Positions 1 to 7,247 of a DNA stretch of 64,000 nt are shown here, piece after piece (the stretch's first letter is position 1; every line of letters starts with the position of its first letter). A program made the translations under genes and the position numbers. This DNA comes from Spirochaetales bacterium (GTDB taxonomy: Bacteria; Spirochaetota; Spirochaetia; SZUA-6). Location of the stretch: positions 268,726 through 332,725 of the forward strand of contig JALUUM010000020.1 of the NCBI GenBank assembly GCA_027021365.1. Direction: 5' to 3'. Under the pieces are notes generated by a model. The model worked only from the letters and a program-made list of their open reading frames with translations, did not search any database and was not told the DNA's origin.

Positions 1-921
1 TCTGGCCTGAGCACGCAGATCGAGCAATTTCAGGTTTGGCGTATCGTCTATGTACAGTGGTGCATCGTATATCTTGCCTGCGGCTTCTGTAAGTTTCTGG
101 AAATCCGATGGTTTCAGCAATCCTGTTCTGAGCTTTTTGGAATCGAGTCTTGCTTCACTGCTCAGCAAGCGTTGCATAAGTGCCATGCTTGACATTTCGA
201 GGGTGAAGAAACCGACAGGAATCTTGTACCGTATCGCCATATTGGAGGCCATGGTAAGTGCAAGCGCCGTTTTTCCTATCGATGGTCTTGCTCCGATTAC
301 AATGAATTCGGAATCCTGGAAACCACTTGTGTAGTTATCCAGATCATGAAAACCGGTTGGTATGCCGGTATAATTTTCCTTCGTATGATAGAGTTTTTCT
401 ATTGCATCGATGGCACGCTTGACTATCTCTTTTGCCTCCAGGTAAAAGCCGGTATGCTGTCTCTCGGCTATCTCGAATATCTGTCTTTCTGCTTCTTCTA
501 TTATGTATCCGATTTCCAATGATTCATCATGTGCCTGAGAGACAATCTTCGATGCTATCCTTGTAAGATTTCTCCTTATGCTGCATGCCTGGACGATCTG
601 GGCATAGTACTCGACATTTGCACTTGTCGGAACTATCGATGTCAACTTTGAAATATAACCAGCACCTCCCGAAGATTCCAGATCACCCTGTGCCCTCAGT
701 TCGTCCGTCACTGTAATTAAATCTATGGCTTCGCTTCTGTTGAAGAGGTTTATTATTGCCTGAAAAATCTTTTTGTTTGCCGTCTTGTAAAAATCATCTG
801 CCCTTAGATATTTGAGAACCGTTGTGAGAGCCTCAGAGTCGAGAAGGAGAGCGCCAAGTGTTGCCTCTTCGGCTTCTTCATTGTGCGGCGGAATCTTATC
901 CTTCAGAGTTTCGGCATTCAT
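1..921 (-). CDS. dnaB: Replicative DNA helicase DnaB (partial, C-terminus cut by window edge)
   Basis: This is the hexameric helicase that unwinds DNA at the fork. The reading frame runs from an ATG at 921 through position 1 without a stop, so about 307 N-terminal residues are present. The first 110 or so residues are the N-terminal DnaB domain (PPHNEEAEEATLGALLLD near the start). The RecA-like domain follows, with the Walker A GARPSIGKTALAL near residue 210. The start codon overlaps the rplI stop (918-920) in an ATGA junction, so translation is probably coupled to rplI at the end of the rpsF operon. The rpsF-ssb-rpsR-rplI-dnaB order is common in bacteria. Confidence 0.96.
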   Translation of the reverse strand, partial: MNAETLKDKIPPHNEEAEEATLGALLLDSEALTTVLKYLRADDFYKTANKKIFQAIINLFNRSEAIDLITVTDELRAQGDLESSGGAGYISKLTSIVPTSANVEYYAQIVQACSIRRNLTRIASKIVSQAHDESLEIGYIIEEAERQIFEIAERQHTGFYLEAKEIVKRAIDAIEKLYHTKENYTGIPTGFHDLDNYTSGFQDSEFIVIGARPSIGKTALALTMASNMAIRYKIPVGFFTLEMSSMALMQRLLSSEARLDSKKLRTGLLKPSDFQKLTEAAGKIYDAPLYIDDTPNLKLLDLRAQAR

Positions 922-1397
922 TTACTCTTATCTTCTTGTTTTTCTCCGGCCTCTTCAGGGTTTATGGATACCTTTATCATTGCGTATTCGTTGTCATAGA
1001 GTTTGATTTTAACTGAATAGTTTCCCACCATCCTAAGATGCTGATCGGGTACTTCAATTCTCTTTTTGTCGATTTCATATCCTCTCTTTGCCAGTTCCTG
1101 TGCAATGAGAGAATTGTTGACAGAGCCAAAGAGCTTACCGCCTTCACTGGCAGGCATGGTGAATGTAACTTCTTCCGTTTCTAGTCTCTCCTTAAGGCTC
1201 AGGGCCTCTCGCCTCTTTTCCTCTTTTCTTTTTTCTATCTTCTCTTTCATGCTCTCAAGACGCTTGAGGTTTTCCTTGTTGTAAGGGAGGGCGAGTTTCT
1301 TGGGTAGAAGGTAGTTTCTTGCATAACCATTTGCAACTTCCTTGATATCTCCCTCTTCACCAAGACCTTCGATATCCTTGTACAGTATGACTTTCAT
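918..1397 (-). CDS. rplI: 50S ribosomal protein L9
   Basis: L9 binds 23S rRNA and helps hold the reading frame. The protein has 159 residues, slightly above the usual 148 or so. The N-terminal domain is canonical (MKVILYKDIEGLGEEGDIKEV, then NGYARNYLLPKKLA). A long charged connecting helix (roughly residues 40-75) and a C-terminal domain with TMPASEGGKLFGSV follow. A short lysine/glutamate-rich tail accounts for the extra length. The gene overlaps the upstream membrane-protein gene by 4 bases and the downstream dnaB start by 3. Confidence 0.97.
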   Translation of the reverse strand: MKVILYKDIEGLGEEGDIKEVANGYARNYLLPKKLALPYNKENLKRLESMKEKIEKRKEEKRREALSLKERLETEEVTFTMPASEGGKLFGSVNNSLIAQELAKRGYEIDKKRIEVPDQHLRMVGNYSVKIKLYDNEYAMIKVSINPEEAGEKQEDKSK

Positions 1398-2455
1398 TCG
1401 TCTCTCCTTTCGAATTCTCTATATTTTATCCAGATTTCTGAAACACCCAAACCTGGTATTGCAATCAATACGATGATATTGATTTTTGGGGTGAATAAAA
1501 GAATAATCAACATGAAGTAAAGGAGTAATTGTAAACCTCGGCTCACACGGAAGTAACCAAAGAGGTAACGTATTATTCCCAATGCATTGATACCATATAG
1601 AAGAGCAAGGATTAGAGTAGCATTCCAGGAGACATAACCGATAACTCCGAGGCCCCTTATGTAGTCTATGAGTGTAAGGGCTAGTGAGACTATCAAGGGC
1701 CATAGGTAATATTCCGGAACTTTGAAGCTGATGATAGAAGATTCGGTTTTCTCAACGTCAAGTCGTGATTTTTCAATCGATTCTCTCTGCAGATTTTTTC
1801 TCCCGATTGCATTTCCTATCCATCTGGAAAATCCAAGAAGAATAAAATAATCGAATATGAATGTCCTGAAAAATATCCTGTTGGTTGTTTCTTTCAATGT
1901 CTCTGCAGACAAGAATTTATTCAATATGGCAAGGTTTTCGGTATCCTTTGTTGTAAACATTGTCTTAAGGTAATCCGACAGGCTCTTGAAAACGAGATTC
2001 ATATAATCATTGAAAGCAGTGTTGTTCCCAAAATAGAGGATGAAAGGAATTGATACAATACCAAATAAAATAGATAGTGATAAGAGATCGAAGAAATTAT
2101 CTTTTCGTCTGAACAGGTCAAGATCTAGGTTGCCTGTAAAATGCTCAAATATATTGGCATTCAAAAGGAATAATCCGCCTAGCAAGGAAATCAATACAAG
2201 GATTTCAAGTAGGACGAGAGAGAAAGTAAATCCGGCATTATCGAGCCTGCTTATTCTTATGGTTTTTATCAGTGCAATCACGAGGAATGTTAGGAGAAGC
2301 GAGTAGTTGAAAAGTTGGTTTCCCCTTCTTCTATACAGTATCTGGAGGGGAATCAAAAAAAAGAATATTCCTATCGATGTCTGATATAGGAATATCGAGG
2401 CAATGGAGAATAGAATCATCTCTGTCCAGACACTGTTTATCTTCACATGAAACAT
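1394..2455 (-). CDS. YybS/DUF2232-like integral membrane protein
   Basis: A 353-residue polytopic membrane protein with about eight hydrophobic segments (roughly 10-30, 45-65, 75-100, 125-145, 195-210, 250-270, 275-300, 310-340). The region around residues 150-190 and the loop near 215-235 are polar. Its place between rpsR and rplI and its size match the YybS (DUF2232) family of Gram-positive and other bacteria, whose role is unknown. The sequence alone gives no catalytic motif. The start follows the rpsR stop by 21 bases and the end overlaps the rplI start by 4, so it is part of the ribosomal operon. Family assignment rests on context plus topology. Confidence 0.72.
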   Translation of the reverse strand: MFHVKINSVWTEMILFSIASIFLYQTSIGIFFFLIPLQILYRRRGNQLFNYSLLLTFLVIALIKTIRISRLDNAGFTFSLVLLEILVLISLLGGLFLLNANIFEHFTGNLDLDLFRRKDNFFDLLSLSILFGIVSIPFILYFGNNTAFNDYMNLVFKSLSDYLKTMFTTKDTENLAILNKFLSAETLKETTNRIFFRTFIFDYFILLGFSRWIGNAIGRKNLQRESIEKSRLDVEKTESSIISFKVPEYYLWPLIVSLALTLIDYIRGLGVIGYVSWNATLILALLYGINALGIIRYLFGYFRVSRGLQLLLYFMLIILLFTPKINIIVLIAIPGLGVSEIWIKYREFERRDE

Positions 2456-2476
2456 CCGATAGTTACTTTCTTTGAT

Positions 2477-2767
2477 CTACTTCGTCGTAAAGGGTAAAAG
2501 AGCAAGTATCCTTGCACGTTTTATGGCCCTTGCAAGTTGTCGTTGATGTTTTGCACAGGTTCCTGTTATTCTACGTGGAAGTATTTTCCCCATTTCCGTG
2601 GTGAACCGCCTGAGAGTATCTACATCTTTGTAATCTATGGTAAGTTTTTTCGTACAGAATTTACAGACCTTTTTCTTAAAGTAGATTCTCTGCCGTGGTT
2701 TGGTAGTAGTCTGAGGAGTATCGTCTCTGTCAGTCTGCCTTGTGCTCTTTTCATTGGTGTCACTCAT
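2477..2767 (-). CDS. rpsR: 30S ribosomal protein S18
   Basis: S18 pairs with S6 on the platform of the small subunit. The protein has 96 residues. The conserved core starts near residue 28 with [12 protein letters not shown] and runs through [22 protein letters not shown] to [23 protein letters not shown]. The first 25 or so residues are a Thr/Asp-rich extension that many S18 proteins lack. An AAGGAGG-type ribosome binding site sits just upstream of the ATG. Its partner S6 is encoded two genes upstream in the same operon. Confidence 0.97.
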   Translation of the reverse strand: MSDTNEKSTRQTDRDDTPQTTTKPRQRIYFKKKVCKFCTKKLTIDYKDVDTLRRFTTEMGKILPRRITGTCAKHQRQLARAIKRARILALLPFTTK

Positions 2768-2821
2768 TGAATAAACCTCCTTGAAATTGTGATGTCACCT
2801 GTTAAGTGTAAATTGCGAAAT

Positions 2822-3271
2822 CTAAAAGGGAATATCGTCTTCAAAATCATCGGGGATGTCGTTCTGAGTTTCAACAGTTCTGTCTGGAGTACTATCGGGG
2901 AAACTTCCGCCTCCGGTTTCGCCGTATGGTGTCTGCCCACCGCTACGGGTACCGCCGAGTAGTTGAATGTTCGTTGCAACGATTTCCACCCGACTTCTCT
3001 GCTGTCCATCCTGTTCCCATCTGTTCTGCCTGAGTTGCCCGGTTACTGCTATCTGCTTACCCTTTTGAAGATAAGGGTTCAGTGATTCTGCAGTTTTCCC
3101 CCAGATCACGATGTTAAAGAAATTTGCTTCATCCACCCATTGTTCGTTCATCTTTCGTCTCTGGTTTACAGCAATGGAGATCCTGCTGACAGGAGTTCCA
3201 TTGTTTGTATACTTCAATTCTGCATCGCGAGTAAGACGTCCTATGAGGACGACCTGATTGATATCGGTCAT
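2822..3271 (-). CDS. ssb: Single-stranded DNA-binding protein
   Basis: SSB coats single-stranded DNA during replication and repair and recruits partners through its tail. The 149-residue protein has the N-terminal OB fold (NQVVLIGRLTRDAELKYT, SRISIAVNQRR, FFNIVIWGKTAE, GKQIAVTGQL, within about residues 4-105). A flexible Gly/Ser/Thr-rich linker follows. The acidic tip DDFEDDIPF is the known docking peptide for exonuclease, RecO, PriA and similar proteins. It lies between rpsF and rpsR, the classic order. Confidence 0.97.
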   Translation of the reverse strand: MTDINQVVLIGRLTRDAELKYTNNGTPVSRISIAVNQRRKMNEQWVDEANFFNIVIWGKTAESLNPYLQKGKQIAVTGQLRQNRWEQDGQQRSRVEIVATNIQLLGGTRSGGQTPYGETGGGSFPDSTPDRTVETQNDIPDDFEDDIPF

Positions 3272-3302
3272 TATTAAGCCTCCATAGCTATTTGATAGAG
3301 GG

Positions 3303-3584
3303 TCAATGATCCTTTCTCACGATGAGCATTTTGAGAACTTCTGTCTTCAATTTGAGCGATTTTTCGATTTCTTTTATCTTTTCGGGGGAAGACTCGAACT
3401 CATAGAGGTAATAGTGCCCTCTATCGTGTTTTTTTATCTCATAGGCGAGATTTCTCTCTCCCATGTCCTCTTCTTTCAAGAGGTTGACGCCAGCCTTTGT
3501 GAGCTGTTCCTTTAAGATTTCTTTTCCTCTTTCGAAGTTGCCCTCTTCGATGTTGAAGATTACAACCGCTTCATATTTCCTCAT
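3303..3584 (-). CDS. rpsF: 30S ribosomal protein S6
   Basis: S6 forms a heterodimer with S18 and binds the central domain of 16S rRNA. The 93-residue protein starts MRKYEAVVIFNIEEG and keeps the typical beta-alpha-beta layout. LAYEIKKHDRGHYYLYEFES forms the central strands and LKTEVLKMLIVRKD ends the fold. It is the first gene of the operon. A strong AAGGAGG ribosome binding site lies just before the ATG, and a leader of about 60 bases with a hairpin lies between it and a good promoter. Confidence 0.97.
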   Translation of the reverse strand: MRKYEAVVIFNIEEGNFERGKEILKEQLTKAGVNLLKEEDMGERNLAYEIKKHDRGHYYLYEFESSPEKIKEIEKSLKLKTEVLKMLIVRKDH

Positions 3585-3601
3585 TTATTCCTCCTTCTGG
3601 T

Positions 3602-3634
3602 CTTTCTGATCCGCAACGAGAGCCACGGATAAAG
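3602..3634 (-). promoter_or_regulatory. Hairpin in the rpsF 5' leader, candidate S6:S18 autoregulatory element
   Basis: On the minus strand the leader can pair CTTT with AAAG on the outside and ATCCG with CGGAT inside. A CAG bulge lies on the 3' side and the loop has about 12 bases. It sits between the promoter and the rpsF ribosome binding site. S6:S18-binding leaders with a CCG-containing bulge or loop are known upstream of rpsF in many bacteria. Here the pairing is seen but the match to that motif is only tentative. Confidence 0.4.
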
Positions 3635-3644
3635 AGGTATATGG

Positions 3645-3673
3645 AAAATAACACAAAGCCTGGTATGTGTCAA
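3645..3673 (-). promoter_or_regulatory. Sigma-70-type promoter for the rpsF operon
   Basis: On the minus strand a perfect TTGACA (3673-3668) is followed after 17 bases by TATTTT (3650-3645). The predicted start lies about 55 bases before the rpsF ATG. Confidence 0.65.
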
Positions 3674-3720
3674 GCAAATCCTTAAAGGGTAGTAAGAAGA
3701 AAGCCGAAAATTGATGAGGG

Positions 3721-4182
3721 ATGACTAAACAGATAAATTACGAGGATGATATCTTTTTCCTGCTCCTAATAATAAGAAGGCTGAGAGACGGATTGAAACT
3801 GAAGATAGATATGGAAACATTTGGTTCCAAAATTGTAGATGATATTCTGTTCCTCGATGAAACAATCGAAAAAATGCTACAGATGCTGGAAGCCAAGCAT
3901 GGAGTACTTAACAGAGAAGAAAACCTGCGGAGTTTGAAGAAGGTGGAAAGCCTGTTCAACAATCTTCTTGATGATATTATAGAGAAGAGAATACCGGGAA
4001 GCTATTATTTCTCCGATCTCAATTCCAGTTTTATTAAAATAAGGAAAAAGAACCTGGAGATGACTTCGAAAATAGACCAAATTCTTTCTGATATGTCGCG
4101 AATAGATTCGGAAAAAAGTAAAATGGTATCGGAGGAAGAGTTCAGATATCTTTTGTCTTCCGACGATAACGAAAACGAGTGA
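3721..4182 (+). CDS. Hypothetical helical protein
   Basis: I do not recognise this 153-residue protein. It is rich in Leu, Ile, Lys and Asp/Glu, has no signal peptide or membrane span, and looks almost wholly alpha-helical. Heptad-like stretches occur around residues 45-75 and 105-135, which suggests a small coiled-coil protein. The ATG at 3721 is preceded by GATGAGGG, a weak and very close ribosome binding site. It stands alone between the divergent rpsF operon and two tRNA genes, and no operon partner hints at its job. Codon use looks like that of its neighbours, so it is probably a real gene. Confidence 0.6.
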   Translation: MTKQINYEDDIFFLLLIIRRLRDGLKLKIDMETFGSKIVDDILFLDETIEKMLQMLEAKHGVLNREENLRSLKKVESLFNNLLDDIIEKRIPGSYYFSDLNSSFIKIRKKNLEMTSKIDQILSDMSRIDSEKSKMVSEEEFRYLLSSDDNENE

Positions 4183-4202
4183 AATTCTATTACCTAAAAA
4201 TC

Positions 4203-4231
4203 TTGACAATGAAAAGTCATTTTGTTACATT
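4203..4231 (+). promoter_or_regulatory. Promoter for the tRNA-Gln/tRNA-Glu pair
   Basis: TTGACA (4203-4208) and TACATT (4226-4231) are separated by 17 bases. The mature tRNA-Gln begins 25 bases after the -10 box. Confidence 0.65.
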
Positions 4232-4255
4232 TCCACATGAAAATTCTTTGATTTT

Positions 4256-4327
4256 TTCCCGGTGGTGTAATTGGTAGCACCCAAGACTCTGGATCTTGTT
4301 GTGGGGGTTCGAGTCCTCCCCGGGAAG
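4256..4327 (+). tRNA. tRNA-Gln (anticodon CTG)
   Basis: The acceptor stem pairs TTCCCGG (4256-4262) with CCGGGAA (4320-4326), and G4327 is the discriminator. The anticodon stem is CAAGA/TCTTG around the loop CTCTGGA, giving anticodon CTG, which reads CAG. The T arm is GGGGG-TTCGAGT-CCTCC (one G.T pair). No CCA is encoded. Confidence 0.95.
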
Positions 4328-4336
4328 TACCGGAAA

Positions 4337-4408
4337 GGCCCCTTCGTCTATTGGCTAGGACAGAAGACTCTCATTCTTCAAAGAGGGGTTCGATTCCCCT
4401 AGGGGCTA
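4337..4408 (+). tRNA. tRNA-Glu (anticodon CTC)
   Basis: The acceptor stem pairs GGCCCCT (4337-4343) with AGGGGCT (4401-4407), with one G.T pair at the end. The anticodon stem is GAAGA/TCTTC around the loop CTCTCAT, giving anticodon CTC, which reads GAG. The T arm is AGGGG-TTCGATT-CCCCT. It is 9 bases behind tRNA-Gln and surely cotranscribed with it. No CCA is encoded. Confidence 0.95.
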
Positions 4409-4412
4409 AAAG

Positions 4413-4454
4413 AGCCACCTCATAGAGCATCAAGAAAGCTCGGGGTGGCTTTTA
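4413..4454 (+). terminator. Rho-independent terminator after the tRNA genes, possibly bidirectional
   Basis: AGCCACC (4413-4419) pairs with GGTGGCT (4444-4450), and TTTTA follows. On the opposite strand the hairpin is followed by CTTTTAG, so it could also stop the branched-chain operon that ends at 4498. Confidence 0.65.
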
Positions 4455-4497
4455 TTTGTTTTTATTTATTTAAGCCCTTTCAATAAGTCCAAAGAAT

Positions 4498-5667
4498 CTA
4501 CTTTACTTCTATCTTAAAGGTATCCAGAAACTTCTCGAAATCGAAGTATTCATCGAAGATTCTCTCTATCTCCCTGGCCTTTACCGTGTCATATACCTGT
4601 ATCTTGGTGTTTTCGATAATGTCGAGTAAGCGAAGTTCAGTAGCGGCAGTGCCCTCTTCAACATAGATCGTTGGTATACCCGATTCTTCGATAATTTTCT
4701 TACACTCATCGTCGAGGGGATCTGTTCTACCACATGTCAGGATAATGCCGGCTATCTTGTGCTTGCTCGCCTCATTGAACTCCACGATTTTTCTGATTTT
4801 CTTTTTCGAGCTGGCACCAAGGAGTACTATATCTCTCGCTTCCAGGTAGGAGTCGAGTTTGAGCCTGTCTGCAGGAACAGAAATAACCTTCATGGAGTTA
4901 CACGGAATTTTCCATTTCTTGTCTTCCGTGTCTCCGATATACTCTATTGGTTTTATCTTTTCCAGTATGGTTTTCATGGATGGTTTTGAGAGAAAATCAA
5001 CTTCGGGAAGAAATGCCAGAATTCTGAGAAGTCCCCCGAAAGCGCCGTATTTCTTGTTTATGAGATCTTCTGTTATGAATTGTTTGACACTCTCTATTTT
5101 CTCCGGAATAAGTTTATTGAAGATTATTCCCCGTACCCTGCTTTTTTTGTAGAGAAAGTATGAAAGGTCCACCTCCAGCATGTCAAGAGCCTTGCCTATG
5201 CCCCCGCCGGACAGGAATATTATTTCAGCATTCATCAGGTTACTCACATCGGCATTGGATAGACCAACTATACCACCGACACCCGGATGGCCGGAACCCT
5301 CAGCGACAATGACCCTCTTGGATTTGAGATTCTGAATCGAATTAATGATAAGGTCTTCCAGTCTTCTCGTTTCTTCCAGTTGATTCTCTTTTTTCAGATA
5401 ATTCTTGGTAAAACCTGATCCCAGCCTTACGGGAGAAATGGATTTCAGGTCTATATTCGGTATGTTTGAAAATCGCTGTATTATATATGCATCCTTGTCG
5501 ATTCTGCTTCCGTCTTCAAGCAGGACGAGTTCCTGACCTACCGGTTTCAGATACCCAATCAATTCGGGATCCATAACCTTTCTAAGTTGAGAGATCAACC
5601 CCAGACTTGTAAATGTTTTTCCTGCATGTTGTCTGAAACCTGTAAGGTAGATGATTACCTGTTTCAT
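4498..5667 (-). CDS. BioD-like P-loop ATPase with C-terminal DRTGG-type domain
   Basis: This 389-residue protein begins with a P-loop of the dethiobiotin synthetase/cobyrinic acid synthase type (TGFRQHAGKTFTSLGL, about residues 9-24). The ATPase domain covers about the first 220 residues (VIVAEGSGHPGVGGIVGLSN and IIFLSGGGIGKALDMLE near residues 120-160). The rest resembles the DRTGG domain also found in the N-terminal half of long phosphate acetyltransferases (IAGIILTCGRTDP, then IPTIYVEEGTAATELRLLDII). No phosphotransacetylase domain follows. It starts 2 bases after the cimA stop and is the last gene of the branched-chain operon. Its substrate is unknown; a regulatory or metabolite-sensing role is inference. 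Confidence 0.7.
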   Translation of the reverse strand: MKQVIIYLTGFRQHAGKTFTSLGLISQLRKVMDPELIGYLKPVGQELVLLEDGSRIDKDAYIIQRFSNIPNIDLKSISPVRLGSGFTKNYLKKENQLEETRRLEDLIINSIQNLKSKRVIVAEGSGHPGVGGIVGLSNADVSNLMNAEIIFLSGGGIGKALDMLEVDLSYFLYKKSRVRGIIFNKLIPEKIESVKQFITEDLINKKYGAFGGLLRILAFLPEVDFLSKPSMKTILEKIKPIEYIGDTEDKKWKIPCNSMKVISVPADRLKLDSYLEARDIVLLGASSKKKIRKIVEFNEASKHKIAGIILTCGRTDPLDDECKKIIEESGIPTIYVEEGTAATELRLLDIIENTKIQVYDTVKAREIERIFDEYFDFEKFLDTFKIEVK

Positions 5668-5669
5668 TT

Positions 5670-7247
5670 CTACCTGCCCTGTTCTACTACGAAATTATTG
5701 TAGTAGTACTCTATACTGTCAATGAGGGCCTGCCACGATGCTTCTACGATATTCCTTGATACTCCAACGGTGTTCCAAGAATGATTCCCATCGGAAGAGG
5801 TGACAAAAACTCTCACCTTGGCTTCCGTTGCTTTTTCAGGATTCAGAACCCTAACCTTGTAGTCTGTCAGTTTTATATTCTCCAGGAAGGGGTGGAAGGG
5901 TGAAAGAGCATCTCTCAGTGCCTTGTCCAGTGTTTCAACCGGTCCTACTCCCACGGCAGCTCCCATTACCTCTCTGCCATCTACCTTTATAAACAGCCTT
6001 CCTACCGTTTTTGCAGGCACCTCACCTGTTTTGAAGGACTCGAGGTGGTAGTTTCCAAGGTCGAGTAATTTCATATACTTGCCAAGGGTCTTGCGCATCA
6101 TGAGGTCGAAGGATGCCTCTGCAGCCTCATATTCGTACCCCAGGTTTTCCGCTTCCTTTAATTTTGACAGGAGTTCCTTCACCTCCGGTGATGTTTTGTC
6201 AAAGCTTCCGTACTTGGAGAGCTTTTTCACTATTGTCGATTTCCCGGCAAGTTCCGACAGAAGAATCTTCCTTTCATTCCCAACGAGACTGCCGTCTATG
6301 TGTTCCATGAGATGGGCAGCCTTGTTAAGGACATCCACATGTTGTCCTGCCTTGTGGCTAAAGGCGGCTTCACCGACGTATGGCTGCCTTTTGTCAGGAA
6401 TGATATTTGCCTTTTCCGCAACGAATCTGGAGAGACTGGTGAGGTGTTTCAGATTCTTACAGACATATGCATCATATGGCATTTTCAGGCAAATATTGGG
6501 AATTACCACACAGAGATTGGCATTCCCTGTCCGTTCCCCCCAGCCGTTTATGGTACCCTGGATTTGTACGGCTCCTGCCTCTATTGCTGCAAGAGAGTTT
6601 GCCACAGCAGTGCCTGAGTCATTGTGAAAATGTCCTCCCAGGGGTTTCAATCTGTCTTTTGGGAGCTCATTCATTATTCTCGTAACCTCAAATGGTAGTG
6701 TACCTCCGTTTGTATCGCAAAGTACAAGTACATCGGCTCCTGCCTGGGAAGCTGTCTCGAGTACCCTAACGGCATATTCGGGGTCGTCCTTGTACCCATC
6801 AAAAAAATGCTCAGGATCGAAAAAGACCTCTCGACCTTCTTCTTTTAAGGTTTTTATCGAGTCGTAGATCATTTCGAGATTTTCTTCATAGGAAGTCTGA
6901 AGAACGTATTTAACATGTTCCTTCCAGGTCTTACCAACAACTATTGCAGCAGGGGTTTCGGCCTGCAGGAGAGCCTGGATATTGGGATCGGTCTTCGCCG
7001 ATGATTTTGGTTTTCTTGTCGACCCGAAGGCAACGATCTTGGCATGCTTGATATCTGCCTTTTTTATCCTTCTAAAGAATTCAGCCTCTTTCTCATTGGA
7101 CAGCGGAAAGCCTCCCTCGATGTAATCGATGCCGATTTCATCGAGTTTCTTGGCAATGAGAATCTTGTCTTCCAGGGTATAGGCAATTTCACTTCCCTGC
7201 ATTCCATCTCTGAGAGTTGTATCGTATATATAGATCCTCCTGCTCAT
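5670..7247 (-). CDS. cimA: (R)-citramalate synthase
   Basis: CimA condenses pyruvate with acetyl-CoA to citramalate, the first step of the threonine-independent route to isoleucine. The protein has 525 residues, the usual CimA length. The TIM-barrel starts YIYDTTLRDGMQGSEI (residues 5-20). Metal-ligand motif GGHFHNDSGTAVANS and INGWGERTGNANL follow, and the C-terminal 140 or so residues form the regulatory domain. It sits directly behind leuA (4-base ATGA overlap), and no threonine deaminase gene is in the window, which fits isoleucine synthesis from pyruvate. A homocitrate synthase is possible but less likely given the operon. Confidence 0.9.
   Translation of the reverse strand: MSRRIYIYDTTLRDGMQGSEIAYTLEDKILIAKKLDEIGIDYIEGGFPLSNEKEAEFFRRIKKADIKHAKIVAFGSTRKPKSSAKTDPNIQALLQAETPAAIVVGKTWKEHVKYVLQTSYEENLEMIYDSIKTLKEEGREVFFDPEHFFDGYKDDPEYAVRVLETASQAGADVLVLCDTNGGTLPFEVTRIMNELPKDRLKPLGGHFHNDSGTAVANSLAAIEAGAVQIQGTINGWGERTGNANLCVVIPNICLKMPYDAYVCKNLKHLTSLSRFVAEKANIIPDKRQPYVGEAAFSHKAGQHVDVLNKAAHLMEHIDGSLVGNERKILLSELAGKSTIVKKLSKYGSFDKTSPEVKELLSKLKEAENLGYEYEAAEASFDLMMRKTLGKYMKLLDLGNYHLESFKTGEVPAKTVGRLFIKVDGREVMGAAVGVGPVETLDKALRDALSPFHPFLENIKLTDYKVRVLNPEKATEAKVRVFVTSSDGNHSWNTVGVSRNIVEASWQALIDSIEYYYNNFVVEQGR

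Noticed and set aside
6079..6627. A 182-codon frame on the plus strand within cimA
   Set aside because: It is fully antisense to a well-conserved enzyme, matches no family, and reads like a shadow of cimA codon bias.
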